Shown here: positions 23,120-31,577 of the stretch, one piece after another | Layout of the letters: the number at the start of each line of letters is the position of its first letter | Position numbering within the stretch: the first letter of the stretch is position 1 | From: an uncultured Collinsella sp. | GTDB taxonomy: Bacteria > Actinomycetota > Coriobacteriia > Coriobacteriales > Coriobacteriaceae | NCBI GenBank assembly: GCA_944321445.1 | Contig: CALULJ010000014.1 | Span: 1-47,104 of the forward strand | Direction: 5' to 3' | Length of the DNA stretch: 47,104 nucleotides | Notes under the pieces: model-generated | The model's database searches: none | What the model was told of the DNA's origin: nothing | Seen by the model: only the letters and a program-made list of their open reading frames with translations | Position numbers and translations under genes: made by a program

Positions 23120-23257
23120 GCAAAAAGTCGGGACTTTGGACGGATTATTAGCACCGAGTCGAGACAAGCACCCTTCTGACCTCGATATTTTCGCAGATCC
23201 AGAGGCCGCTTGTACGGGCCCGGGGTAAAAAAGCCGTCCAAAGTCCCGACTTTTTGC
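23120..23257. repeat. Palindromic element with perfect 24-bp arms
   Basis: GCAAAAAGTCGGGACTTTGG + ACGG (23120-23143) is repeated exactly in inverted orientation at 23234-23257, around a 90-nt centre. It lies between convergent genes. The arms end in A/T runs (CAAAAAG outside), so either strand could terminate, but the long centre is unusual for a terminator and suggests a mobile palindromic unit of MITE or REP type. It carries no ORF of convincing composition. Confidence 0.7.
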
Positions 23258-23332
23258 AGCAACAGCCCTGTTCTCCCAGCGGACGTCCACACGGGGCGGC
23301 GCGAATCTTGATGAAACGACTGTAAGGCGGGC

Positions 23333-25111
23333 CTAGCCGCGTTTGCCGTGGGAGTTCTTCCAAATCTCGCGACCCAGGGCCAAGGCGAGCACGAGGGCAG
23401 ACAGGTAGCCCAAAAAGCCGATGACCGGGATGCCGAAGATGACCGGTTCGATCTTGGCGTAATAGACCACCGACGAGCCGATGAACAGACCGGCGATGAC
23501 GATAGCCATCGACATGCGGTCCACGATGCCGCCCACATGGCGCAGCACCCTCTCGCTGCCCAGCACCTGCGTGTTGATCTTCAGCTGTCCGCGCGTGAGC
23601 ATGCGCGACGCCAAGCCCAGCTGGTCGGCCGCCTCGAGCAAGCCCTTCGCCGCGCGCACCGAGGCGTGCGCCATCTCTTCGGCCGTCTCCGCCGCACGCG
23701 TAAAGCTGCTCTTTTCATTCTTGATGTGGGCCGAGATGATCTCGACCATGTTCACATCCGGCATGTACTCGGACAGCAGGCCCTCGAGTGTCACCATGCC
23801 GCGGGCAAACATCGTCACCACGCTCGGCAGCTCCACATCATGGGTGCGCGCCAGGCTCACCAGTGAGGTCAAAAACTCGCCGATGTCTAAATCCCGCAGG
23901 TCAAGGCCAGCAAAATCCGCCACGATGAAATCGAGATCGGACAAAAACGTAGAGTGGTCGAGCTCCGCCGAATTGCCGCGCGTCACCGCGAAGCGCATGA
24001 GCGAATCCTTGAGTTTGGGCACATCGTTTTCCGCTACAGAAAAGATGATGTCCTTCACGATGGTGCGGTCGTGGCTCGACATACGGCCGACCATGCCCAG
24101 GTCGATGAAGTACACCACGTTATCCTTGCAGATGATGTTGCCTGCATGCGGGTCCGCGTGGAAGAAGCCGTCGTCAAGCACCTGCGTGGAATAGTCCTCC
24201 ACGATGCGCGCACCGATTTTCTTCAGGTCGTAGCCCGCCTCGACGAGCGCATCGGGGTCCGCGATGGAGATGCCGTCGACGTAGTCCATGACCACGATGT
24301 GCTCGGTGCAATACTGACGGTAGGACCGCGGGCACGAAATGCCGCGCGTGTCCTTGTGGAAGTCGTAGAAATCGTTGAGGTTGCGCGCCTCCATGAGGAA
24401 GTTCGTCTCCTCGCGGAACGACTGCCACAGCTCTTCGACCACGCCTTGCAAATCAACGAACTGGTCGGTTTTCACAAAGCGCGACGCAGTGCGCACAAGC
24501 GAGCGCATGATGTCGATATCCTGCGCCATGACCTGCTGCGCACCGGGGCGCTGCACTTTCACGGCAACGTCCTCGCCGCTTACGAGCTGGGCGCGGTGCA
24601 CCTGTGCAAGCGACGCGCTACCGAGCGGCTTGCGGTCGATCCAGGCGAACACCTCGCCCACTTTCTGGCCGTACTCGGCCTCCAGGCAGTCGCGCACCAC
24701 CCAAAACGGCACGGGTTCCACGTCGGTGCGCAAACGGCGCAGCTCGTCGCAGAACTCCTGGGGCAAAATCTCGGACCGGTTGGCAAGAATCTGCCCCATC
24801 TTGACGAACATGGGGCCGAGCTCCTCGAGCAGGCAGCGCAGGCGCACGGGCGTCAAATCGTGCCACGCCTCGTATTTGCGCACGAGCGCAAAGATCTCCG
24901 CGATGCGCTTGCGCCGCCCCTTTGGCGTGAGCTGGTACTCCTCGGCGGGAGCCATGACCTCAGGCTCTTCTGGGAAGGCATCGACGGCGCGCGGGCGGCG
25001 ATGGAAGCCGCGCGCGGCCATCTCCTCCTCGTTGGCGAACACGAGGGTATCGTCGGGATCAAGCGGCTCGTAGCGCGTGCTGTTCTTGGGTGTTCCGGTC
25101 TCGGCTGCCAT
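23333..25111 (-). CDS. ABC1/UbiB-family atypical kinase
   Basis: A 592-residue membrane-associated kinase-like protein. Family signatures are intact: the KxGQ motif (LGPMFVKMGQILANR, about residue 113), the alanine-rich nucleotide loop PLGSASLAQVHRA, the catalytic FFHADPHAGNI and YFIDLGMVG (DLG in place of DFG). Two membrane helices end the protein (about 537-580). UbiB proteins are ATPases first linked to ubiquinone synthesis; in an anaerobe a role in other isoprenoid or lipid transport is more likely. MAAETGTPKN at 25111 is the chosen start. It follows the phasin-like gene by 10 nt. Confidence 0.92.
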   Translation of the reverse strand: MAAETGTPKNSTRYEPLDPDDTLVFANEEEMAARGFHRRPRAVDAFPEEPEVMAPAEEYQLTPKGRRKRIAEIFALVRKYEAWHDLTPVRLRCLLEELGPMFVKMGQILANRSEILPQEFCDELRRLRTDVEPVPFWVVRDCLEAEYGQKVGEVFAWIDRKPLGSASLAQVHRAQLVSGEDVAVKVQRPGAQQVMAQDIDIMRSLVRTASRFVKTDQFVDLQGVVEELWQSFREETNFLMEARNLNDFYDFHKDTRGISCPRSYRQYCTEHIVVMDYVDGISIADPDALVEAGYDLKKIGARIVEDYSTQVLDDGFFHADPHAGNIICKDNVVYFIDLGMVGRMSSHDRTIVKDIIFSVAENDVPKLKDSLMRFAVTRGNSAELDHSTFLSDLDFIVADFAGLDLRDLDIGEFLTSLVSLARTHDVELPSVVTMFARGMVTLEGLLSEYMPDVNMVEIISAHIKNEKSSFTRAAETAEEMAHASVRAAKGLLEAADQLGLASRMLTRGQLKINTQVLGSERVLRHVGGIVDRMSMAIVIAGLFIGSSVVYYAKIEPVIFGIPVIGFLGYLSALVLALALGREIWKNSHGKRG

Positions 25112-25121
25112 ATGCGTCGGT

Positions 25122-25562
25122 CTACTCGTCCGTCTCCTTGACGGCGTCGTCGGCCGCAGCCTCATCGGCGGGGTCGGTAGCCTCAACCGATTCGACCTCC
25201 ACCGTGACGGTACCGTCGTCGACCGAATCGACAAGGTCGCGCACGTGCACCATGAACTCAACGCGCTCCGCCTTGGTCATCGTGCGCACGCGCGCCAAGA
25301 TGAGCTCGTCCAAGATACGCTCCGCGACGCTTTCGCCCTGATTACTCAAACGGTCGGTGACATCGGAAAACGCACCGCCCGCACGCTCGAAGATATCGGA
25401 CATGGAACGCGCGAAATCGGGCGTCTGGGAATCGTGACGAACCTCCTCGCCCTTGGCGGAAAGGCTGTCGAGCACTTCCTTGCCCTTCTCAGCCGTGAGC
25501 GCAGCCGCACCGAACCCGATGTTCACCATGTTGTTGACGAGGTCCTCGAACTTCGTGGCCAT
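25122..25562 (-). CDS. Phasin-like coiled-coil protein
   Basis: A 146-residue acidic protein, start MATKFEDLVNNMVNIG with a perfect GAGGAGG six bases upstream. Residues 1-60 (GFGAAALTAEKGKEVLDSLSAKGEEV) resemble the phasin/PhaF family helix, which is amphipathic. The C-terminus is strongly acidic (ATDPADEAAADDAVKETDE). Phasins coat polyester granules, but this protein has no granule genes nearby and is instead paired with the UbiB-like kinase, so it is better viewed as a helical partner of that kinase. This pairing recurs in related genomes as far as I recall. Confidence 0.75.
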   Translation of the reverse strand: MATKFEDLVNNMVNIGFGAAALTAEKGKEVLDSLSAKGEEVRHDSQTPDFARSMSDIFERAGGAFSDVTDRLSNQGESVAERILDELILARVRTMTKAERVEFMVHVRDLVDSVDDGTVTVEVESVEATDPADEAAADDAVKETDE

Positions 25563-25678
25563 ATGTGCCTCCTCGTATCGCATGCACGTATTGGGCTTCT
25601 TATACCCACAATGATACAGGCCTGCACCGAAACGCGCGGGGCATATTTCCGCCGCAGGTGGACAGAGGGCCCAAAAGC

Positions 25679-25709
25679 GCGAGCGCCCCCGTGCAACGAG
25701 GGCGCTCGC
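25679..25709 (-). terminator. Terminator of the C69 dipeptidase gene
   Basis: GCGAGCGCCC pairs with GGGCGCTCGC (10 bp). In the minus direction it is followed by GCTTTTGG. It lies about 30 nt past the stop at 25738. Confidence 0.7.
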
Positions 25710-25737
25710 AGCAATGTGACAGCAGCTACCTGCACTA

Positions 25738-27372
25738 TCAGTTGTCGGACATGGCGAAGGCGTTCTTCATGGCAAGACTCGTGGTGTAGAGCACCTTGCC
25801 CAGCAGGTCTTCGGTCTCACGCTTGAGGTCGTCGGCCATCCGCTGGTTCGCCGCCGCAAGCGCCGCGGGCACCTCATCTGCAGAAAGCCCAGCCACCGCC
25901 ACGTCGGTCTCGCGCAGCATGCGATGCGCCATACCACCGATCTTTTCCTGGTAGCGCTCAACGTTTGCCGAGTTCTCGTGGAAGCGCGCGTCGGCGAGCG
26001 CCGCGATGAGGCGGTTCGCCCAGTAGAAGCTCTCTGAGGTCACGCGCGCCGTGGTGTTCTCCAAATACTCCGGCATGGCTTCAACGTTGGCATACAGCGG
26101 TACGAGCGCATTGAACACGTTGCAGCCGAATGCCATCCACTGTACGCAGGCGTGCTCGGGCGCCACATAGGGGCGAATCTGCAGCACGGCGAGCTGCCCG
26201 TTGCGGTTGATGCCGATGGGGCGATACGCTCCGCGCGAGGCCTCGGTGCCGCGACGACCATAGGGATCGTACGGCGTCCCCTGATAGTGGGCGGAAAGCA
26301 CATACTTCACGTCCTCGATGGTGATCTTGCGCTCCGGCACGCGGCACCAAGGAATGTCATCGGATTCAGGGCCGTAGGCGGCATGCGGGCCGTCCCAGCC
26401 GTCATGCGGGTTCAAGAAGCGCTGCATGAACCATGCGCGCGGCGTGTTGTACACGTGGTCGGAATCGGAGCGCGAACCGAATGCCTCACGCGGATTGAAG
26501 ACGTCGCCCGCAAGCAGGCCCTCGCGGACGTCCGCCACGAGCTCCTCGAATTCATCCAGATACTCCTGGTCATCCTCGTCGTCAAACATATCGTCCATGC
26601 CGGCGTACATGTCGTCGAGCATGTCATCGAACGCATCGGGCCGCATCATGGTGAGGTTCAGGTGATTCTCCTCCATCCACGTGCGCAAATCTGCGCTCGC
26701 CATGTGCTCTACCTGATCGCCCTCGGCGTCGGCAAGGTCGAAGTAATCGATACCCAGCTGGTTGGGCATGGTCACGTAGGAATCGTCCGGCACGCGCTTG
26801 GCAATCCAATGATGGCCGCCGATGGTCTCGAGCCACCAGATCTCATCCGCGTCGGAAAACGCGATACCGTTCATCTCGTAGGTGCCGTACTGCTCGAGCA
26901 GCGCGCCCAGGCGCTTGACGCCCTCGCGCGCACTCGTGACGTAGGGCAGCACCACGGTCACAAAGTCCTCTTCTCCCAGACCGCCGGACACCGCGGGCAC
27001 ATAGCCCTCCTCGCCCTCCTTGCCGCAGGCGGGCTTGTACGCAACAAGCGGGTCCGCACCCAGCACGCGCTCGTTGCTCGTGATGGTCTCGGTGGCAGAC
27101 ATGCCCACGTTGGCGGTATTGAAACCGGCCGCGGCCCAAATGCCGTGACCGGGCAGCGCGTCGGGCACACTCGAATAGCGCAGGGGATTATCGGGAAGCT
27201 CGATGGTGAGATGCGATGCCGTCGCGGTGTAGCTGCGCGGCTGGTCCTCGGGCTTTACCACAGCCATGCGCTTGGGCTCGAACTGCCCGCCGGGCGAGTC
27301 CTCGTTGCGCGCCACGATCGTCGCCCCATCGTAGCTCGCGAGCTTACCAACCAAAATGGTCGTGCATGCCAT
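25738..27372 (-). CDS. pepD: C69-family dipeptidase
   Basis: A 544-residue enzyme of the U34/C69 (PepD) N-terminal-nucleophile family, which hydrolyses a wide range of dipeptides. MACTTILVGKLASYDG at the start places the nucleophile at Cys3, exposed after processing; ATIVARNEDSPGG, DEIWWLETIGGHHW and GRRGTEASRGAYRPIGINRNG are family motifs. The start has AAGGAGG. It ends just before a good terminator. An acidic insert (DDMFDDEDDQEYLDEFEE, about residues 270-290) is unusually long. Cytoplasmic. Probably a single-gene unit. Confidence 0.92.
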   Translation of the reverse strand: MACTTILVGKLASYDGATIVARNEDSPGGQFEPKRMAVVKPEDQPRSYTATASHLTIELPDNPLRYSSVPDALPGHGIWAAAGFNTANVGMSATETITSNERVLGADPLVAYKPACGKEGEEGYVPAVSGGLGEEDFVTVVLPYVTSAREGVKRLGALLEQYGTYEMNGIAFSDADEIWWLETIGGHHWIAKRVPDDSYVTMPNQLGIDYFDLADAEGDQVEHMASADLRTWMEENHLNLTMMRPDAFDDMLDDMYAGMDDMFDDEDDQEYLDEFEELVADVREGLLAGDVFNPREAFGSRSDSDHVYNTPRAWFMQRFLNPHDGWDGPHAAYGPESDDIPWCRVPERKITIEDVKYVLSAHYQGTPYDPYGRRGTEASRGAYRPIGINRNGQLAVLQIRPYVAPEHACVQWMAFGCNVFNALVPLYANVEAMPEYLENTTARVTSESFYWANRLIAALADARFHENSANVERYQEKIGGMAHRMLRETDVAVAGLSADEVPAALAAANQRMADDLKRETEDLLGKVLYTTSLAMKNAFAMSDN

Positions 27373-27474
27373 GGGTCCTCCTTCGCGCCGGCAACCGCCG
27401 GCATGAGCGTTGCATTCCGCCCATCAGTGTACCCCGTTTGCGCGCGACCTGCACTACGGCAGCTTCCCGTCGTA

Positions 27475-28680
27475 TCAGCATTCGGAGGCAGAGGGTGCCA
27501 AAGGCACGCGCACCGTAAACGTCGTCACCCCGTTCGCGCTTGCAGCCTCGATGGACCCTCCATGCACCTCGACGATCTCGCGCGCGATGGCGAGCCCCAG
27601 GCCGGCGCCACCTTGTCCGCGCGATGCATCTTCGCGATAGAACCGCTCGAAGATGCGCTCCAGATGCGCCGGCGATATCTCCTTGCCCATGTCGCGCACC
27701 GTGAACACCGCAGAACCATCCGCCTCCTCAACGGTGCACGACACCGTACTCCCCTTCCGTGCGAACGCGATGCCGTTGCGCACGATGTTCGAAAGCGCAC
27801 GCGCCATCTTCTGCGGATCGACAAATGCCTCCAGGCTCTCCGGCGCCACGGCAGAAAGCTCCACATCACGCGCCTGTGCCTGCGGGTACAGCTCGTCAAC
27901 GACCTGCTCCACCAGCATCCGCGCGTCGACCCATTCGCGCTCCACGGAAATAGCACTGAGGTTGTAGCGCGTGATCTCGAAGAACTCGTCCATCATGCCA
28001 TCGAGCGCCTGTGCTTTCTCGAGGGCGGTCTGCGCATAACGGGCGCGCGCTTCCCGGGGAGCGTCGGGGTTTTCCGCGAGCAGCGCCAGATAGCCCACGA
28101 TGGAGGTCAGCGGCGTCTTGATATCGTGCGCCAGATACGCCACCAGCTCGTTTTTCCTCGTCTCCGCCGCCTGGGCAGCCCGGATTTGCTGGCGTTCATG
28201 CTCTTCCATGCGCGCCAGCTCGCGCTGGGCAGACGCAAGCTCCGGCTCGAGCACCGGGGCGCTCTCGCCTTCCGCCATGAGCTCGATTGCCCGGGTAAGC
28301 GCATCGACCCCGCGGGCCGCCTGCGCACACGTCACGAACGCGACAATGGCCAACCCCACGATATACGCGCTCCACAGCACCGGGCCCTTGATGATGCCCA
28401 CGATGGCGTGGTAATCGGAAAGGTCCCGAAACGCGACCTTACCGTTGATGGCCATGCCCTCCTGGTATCCCATCATGCGGTACAGATCCTGAGATTCCTC
28501 GGGAACCTCGATCCAAGAGGACACCGTGTCGGCAATGAGGTCGGAGAGCTGGTCGCCTACGAGCAAGCGGGCCGCCGCGACCGCCAGCACGAAGGCGAAT
28601 GTGTAGGCCGCGATGCGCACGGCCAGCTGCTTCATCAAACGGCGCCTGGTCTCGATCCCCTGTAACGTTGCAAGCTGCAT
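27475..28680 (-). CDS. VanS-like sensor histidine kinase
   Basis: A 401-residue kinase with two membrane helices (about 20-40 and 98-119) around a short extracytoplasmic loop of about 55 residues. The phospho-acceptor is His185 in AYLAHDIKTPLTSIVGYL, followed by NIVRNGIAFA (N-box), DMGKEISP and GGAGLGLAIAREIVEVHGGSI. The short loop and this HDIKTPL box are typical of VanS-type kinases. AGGTGA lies just before MQLATLQGIE. It follows the regulator gene by 42 nt. With the divergent vanY-like gene it forms a cell-wall-linked module. Confidence 0.88.
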   Translation of the reverse strand: MQLATLQGIETRRRLMKQLAVRIAAYTFAFVLAVAAARLLVGDQLSDLIADTVSSWIEVPEESQDLYRMMGYQEGMAINGKVAFRDLSDYHAIVGIIKGPVLWSAYIVGLAIVAFVTCAQAARGVDALTRAIELMAEGESAPVLEPELASAQRELARMEEHERQQIRAAQAAETRKNELVAYLAHDIKTPLTSIVGYLALLAENPDAPREARARYAQTALEKAQALDGMMDEFFEITRYNLSAISVEREWVDARMLVEQVVDELYPQAQARDVELSAVAPESLEAFVDPQKMARALSNIVRNGIAFARKGSTVSCTVEEADGSAVFTVRDMGKEISPAHLERIFERFYREDASRGQGGAGLGLAIAREIVEVHGGSIEAASANGVTTFTVRVPLAPSASEC

Positions 28681-28722
28681 TCTTCACCTGCCCTGTCACT
28701 GATTCTGTGCGCACCGGGTATG

Positions 28723-29427
28723 TCATGGGGCGATCTTGTACCCCACGCCCCACACGGTCTCGATGAACACCTGGTCGGAATCGATGGAAGCGAGCTTGGT
28801 GCGCAGATGCCGAACGTGCACCATCACGGAATTTGCATTGCCGGGATAGTATTCCTCGCCCCATACCGCCTCGTACAGCTTGCGCGTGGCCACCGGACGC
28901 CCCTGCGCGCGCAGCAGCAGCGCGAGCATATCGAATTCCTTCGGCGTGAGCGAAAGCCGCGTGCCATGAAGGCTCACGGTGTGCGCAGACGGATCGAGCT
29001 CGATGCCGCGGCACATGAGCATGCCAGCGGCTGAACGCCCCTCTTGCGCATACGAGGCGCGGCGCAAACACGACCGCACGCGCGCGACGAGCTCGCGCGG
29101 CATGAAGGGCTTGACCACATAGTCGTCCGCACCGGTCATGAGCCCGGCGACCTTGTCCGACTCCTCATCTTTGGCCGACAAAAAGATGATGGGCACACGC
29201 GACACGGCGCGCACACGCGAGCACAGCTCAAGCCCATCCATACCCGGCATCATGATGTCGAGCACCAACAGATCGAACGGCCGCTCCTGAAACAGCGCCC
29301 ACGCGTCATCGCCCGCGTACGCCACGGCAACGTCCATATCGTCGCTGCGGAGCGTTTCCGCCACGAGCCGCGCGATGACCGGGTCATCATCTGCCACCAA
29401 TATGTTCTTGCGCGTTCCAGTATCCAT
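28723..29427 (-). CDS. VanR-like OmpR-family response regulator
   Basis: A 234-residue regulator, start MDTGTRKNILVADDDPV at 29427 (the 35 codons upstream are atypical). The receiver has the acidic DDD (13-15), phospho-Asp57 (VLDIMMPGMDG), Ser in FLSAKDEES and Lys in VVKPFMPREL. The output winged helix is standard, ending VWGVGYKIAP. The intergenic region before it carries phased TAAGG repeats, probable binding sites. It is the first gene of the operon with the VanS-like kinase. Confidence 0.92.
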   Translation of the reverse strand: MDTGTRKNILVADDDPVIARLVAETLRSDDMDVAVAYAGDDAWALFQERPFDLLVLDIMMPGMDGLELCSRVRAVSRVPIIFLSAKDEESDKVAGLMTGADDYVVKPFMPRELVARVRSCLRRASYAQEGRSAAGMLMCRGIELDPSAHTVSLHGTRLSLTPKEFDMLALLLRAQGRPVATRKLYEAVWGEEYYPGNANSVMVHVRHLRTKLASIDSDQVFIETVWGVGYKIAP

Positions 29428-29478
29428 GGCTCGATTGTACCGTGAAGACGGCGCACGCCTTACGCCCCGCTTAAGAGA

Positions 29479-29536
29479 TAAGGATTCAATAAGGTTTCGC
29501 ACGAAATGGTAAGGAATCGACATGGGACGCATAAGG
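29479..29536. promoter_or_regulatory. Phased TAAGG repeats between the vanR-like and vanY-like genes
   Basis: TAAGG occurs at 29479, 29490, 29510 and 29532, spacings of 11, 20 and 22 bp, so all copies lie near the same face of the helix. They lie 50-110 nt upstream of the vanR-like start and 90-150 nt upstream of the vanY-like start. The pattern suits dimer binding by an OmpR-type regulator. Confidence 0.5.
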
Positions 29537-29627
29537 CACGTCGCTCATAGGGTGGTCTTACAGAGCAGAGCACGCGGTACGAACCGCACGGCGCACTGTC
29601 TGCCATCGGAACCGAAAGGAGCCCCTT

Positions 29628-30335
29628 GTGAGCCGCACCCCATACGCGCACCGACGCATCCCATACGCCCCCGAGAACCGCCGCACGCCTACCATACCCT
29701 CGATCGCGCGCCTGCTGGTTGTTGCCGCGGCCGTTCTGTGCGCCGTGATGCTCTGGACGCTCTTTCGCGCCGCTTCATTTCCCGCAAGTACCTACCCCGA
29801 GGGCGCGGAGTGGAATCTGGTGCTTGTGAACGAAGACCACGCCCTGCCGCGCAACTTCACGGTCGACACCGTGGAGATGCCTGGCGGCGAGCGCGTCGAC
29901 GCGCGTATCGCCGACAGCCTGAACGCCCTGCTTCAAGGCGCGCGCGATGCCGGCTACCACCCCTTCATACGGTCAGGCTACCGCACGCGCGAGCAGCAGG
30001 AGCAGATCCTGAACGAACGCATCGAGCGCTCTGTGGAGGAAGGCACCTTCATCTTGCTCGCGCGCCAAGAGGCCCTGCGATGGGTGGCAGAACCGGGCAC
30101 CAGCGAACACGAGCTGGGCCTTGCCGTGGACATCAACGACGAACACGGCGACGATGGCCTCTACGACTGGCTGAACGAGAACGCCCCCGCCTACGGCTTC
30201 ATCCAGCGCTATCCTTCAGGCAAAACCAGCATCACCGGCATCTCCCACGAACCCTGGCACTACCGCTACGTAGGCCAACAAGCAGCCCAAGAGATGCAAG
30301 CGAACAACCAGTGCCTAGAAGAATACCTCTCCTAA
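29628..30335 (+). CDS. VanY-type D-alanyl-D-alanine carboxypeptidase
   Basis: A 235-residue protein with a GTG start (AAAGGAG upstream). A basic N-terminus and a membrane anchor (about residues 27-47) leave the catalytic domain outside. Zinc-peptidase motifs are complete: SGYRT (116-120), SEHELGLAVD with His161 and Asp168, and EPWHYRYVG with catalytic Glu208 and ligand His211. It trims the terminal D-Ala from peptidoglycan precursors, which in VanY lowers glycopeptide binding. It is divergent from the VanRS-like genes. No vanHAX-type ligase cluster is in this window, so acquired vancomycin resistance is not implied. Confidence 0.92.
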   Translation: MSRTPYAHRRIPYAPENRRTPTIPSIARLLVVAAAVLCAVMLWTLFRAASFPASTYPEGAEWNLVLVNEDHALPRNFTVDTVEMPGGERVDARIADSLNALLQGARDAGYHPFIRSGYRTREQQEQILNERIERSVEEGTFILLARQEALRWVAEPGTSEHELGLAVDINDEHGDDGLYDWLNENAPAYGFIQRYPSGKTSITGISHEPWHYRYVGQQAAQEMQANNQCLEEYLS

Positions 30336-30435
30336 CCGTCCCCACCCCAGGCACGTCACCCTCCGGGACAGATTCCCGTCAAGCACCTACGGTGGGCCGT
30401 CCGGCCAGCCGCAGCACGGGCAGAAAACGTTACGT

Positions 30436-30516
30436 GGGTCCCGAGGGATTGGTTTGAGGCCCGTCCGCAGGCGCGCAGCGCCGAGGATAGGGCCTCAAAC
30501 CAATCCCTCGGGACCC
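30436..30516. repeat. Perfect 27-bp inverted repeat between vanY-like and folD
   Basis: 30436-30462 (GGGTCCCGAGGGATTGG...) and 30490-30516 are exact reverse complements, around a 27-nt loop. It sits 9 nt from the folD stop and 100 nt after the vanY-like stop, so a shared terminator is likely, but the perfect 27-bp arms are far longer than most bacterial terminators. No T-run is adjacent. Confidence 0.75.
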
Positions 30517-30525
30517 CTGAAAGCC

Positions 30526-31383
30526 CTACAGCCCGTGCTGCAGCTTTGCCGCTAGGACCACGTTGCTCATCAACATGGCGCGGGTCATGGGGCCGACGCC
30601 ACCGGGAACTGGGGTGATGGCGCCGGCGACGGGCTCGGCTGAGGCGAAGTCCACATCGCCGCACAGCTTACCCTCCTCGTCGCGATCCATGCCCACGTCG
30701 ATGACCGTGGCGCCCGGCTTCAACCACGTGCCCCTGACCATCTTGGGCACGCCGCACGCAGCCACCAGGATGTCGGCACTCTGACAGATGCGCGCAAGCT
30801 CATGCGGATCGGTATGGGAATGCGCCACCGAAATCGTCGCATGGCGGGCAAGCAGCATCAGACTCATGGGCTTGCCCACGATGGACGAACGCCCCACGAT
30901 AACGGCGTTTTTACCCGCCGGGTCGATACCGTACTCGTCGAGCATCTCCATGATGCCCGCCGGCGTGCAGGGACGAAGGCCCGGCAGCCCGCGCACGAGG
31001 CGTCCCATGTTCATGGGATGAAATCCGTCGACGTCCTTGTCCGGGTCGATGGCCGCGACGACCTCCTCGGTATCCAAATGCGCCGGCAGCGGCATCTGCA
31101 CAAGGATGCCCGCGACCTCAGGGTCGGCGTTCAGCTTGTGCACGAGCTCCATGAGCTCTTCCTGCGAGGTCTCCGCCGGAAGCTTGTAGTCGAACGAGCG
31201 AATGCCGCACTGCTCGCAGTCGCGCAGCTTGGAACGCACGTACGTCGCCGATGCCTGGTCGTCGCCCACGAGCACCACCGCAAGCCCGCATGCGATGCCG
31301 CGCTCGGCCAGCGTCGCCACGTCGGCCGCGGCGCGCTCGCGCACCTTCGCCGCCAGCGCCTTGCCATCGATGATCGTCGCCAT
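30526..31383 (-). CDS. folD: Bifunctional methylene-THF dehydrogenase/cyclohydrolase FolD
   Basis: A 285-residue protein, the usual FolD length. It interconverts 5,10-methylene-THF and 10-formyl-THF with NADP+. Family motifs: [14 protein letters not shown] (with the catalytic Lys), [57 protein letters not shown] (the NADP loop) and [21 protein letters not shown] precedes [12 protein letters not shown] terminator separates it from fhs upstream, so it has its own promoter. Confidence 0.97.
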   Translation of the reverse strand: MATIIDGKALAAKVRERAAADVATLAERGIACGLAVVLVGDDQASATYVRSKLRDCEQCGIRSFDYKLPAETSQEELMELVHKLNADPEVAGILVQMPLPAHLDTEEVVAAIDPDKDVDGFHPMNMGRLVRGLPGLRPCTPAGIMEMLDEYGIDPAGKNAVIVGRSSIVGKPMSLMLLARHATISVAHSHTDPHELARICQSADILVAACGVPKMVRGTWLKPGATVIDVGMDRDEEGKLCGDVDFASAEPVAGAITPVPGGVGPMTRAMLMSNVVLAAKLQHGL

Positions 31384-31518
31384 GCCCTCGTCCTTTCACC
31401 GGGTTTCAAACTGAGCCTCTAGCCTACTACGAAACACAGCGCGCCGCCGGCCTGAGTGCAAATGGATACAAACGGCGAAGGCGGTACGCAATCCTGATTC
31501 GGCCCGTTATCAAGGAAA

Positions 31519-31548
31519 CGGCCCGGATGGAAGCATCCATCCGGGCCG
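31519..31548 (-). terminator. Terminator of fhs
   Basis: CGGCCCGGATGGA-AGCA-TCCATCCGGGCCG, a perfect 13-bp stem with a 4-nt loop, 30 nt past the fhs stop at 31578; TTTCCTTG follows on the minus strand. Confidence 0.85.
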
Positions 31549-31577
31549 CAGCCGAATCAATCTGTCGGAACGTCAGT

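Noticed and set aside
26152..28665. Plus-strand open frame of 837 codons
   Set aside because: It runs antisense through both the C69 dipeptidase and the VanS-like kinase genes, which have clear catalytic motifs.
29628..30335. Reading the VanRS-VanY genes as a vancomycin resistance operon
   Set aside because: No VanH, VanA/B-type ligase or VanX is present in the window; the trio alone is common chromosomal wall regulation.
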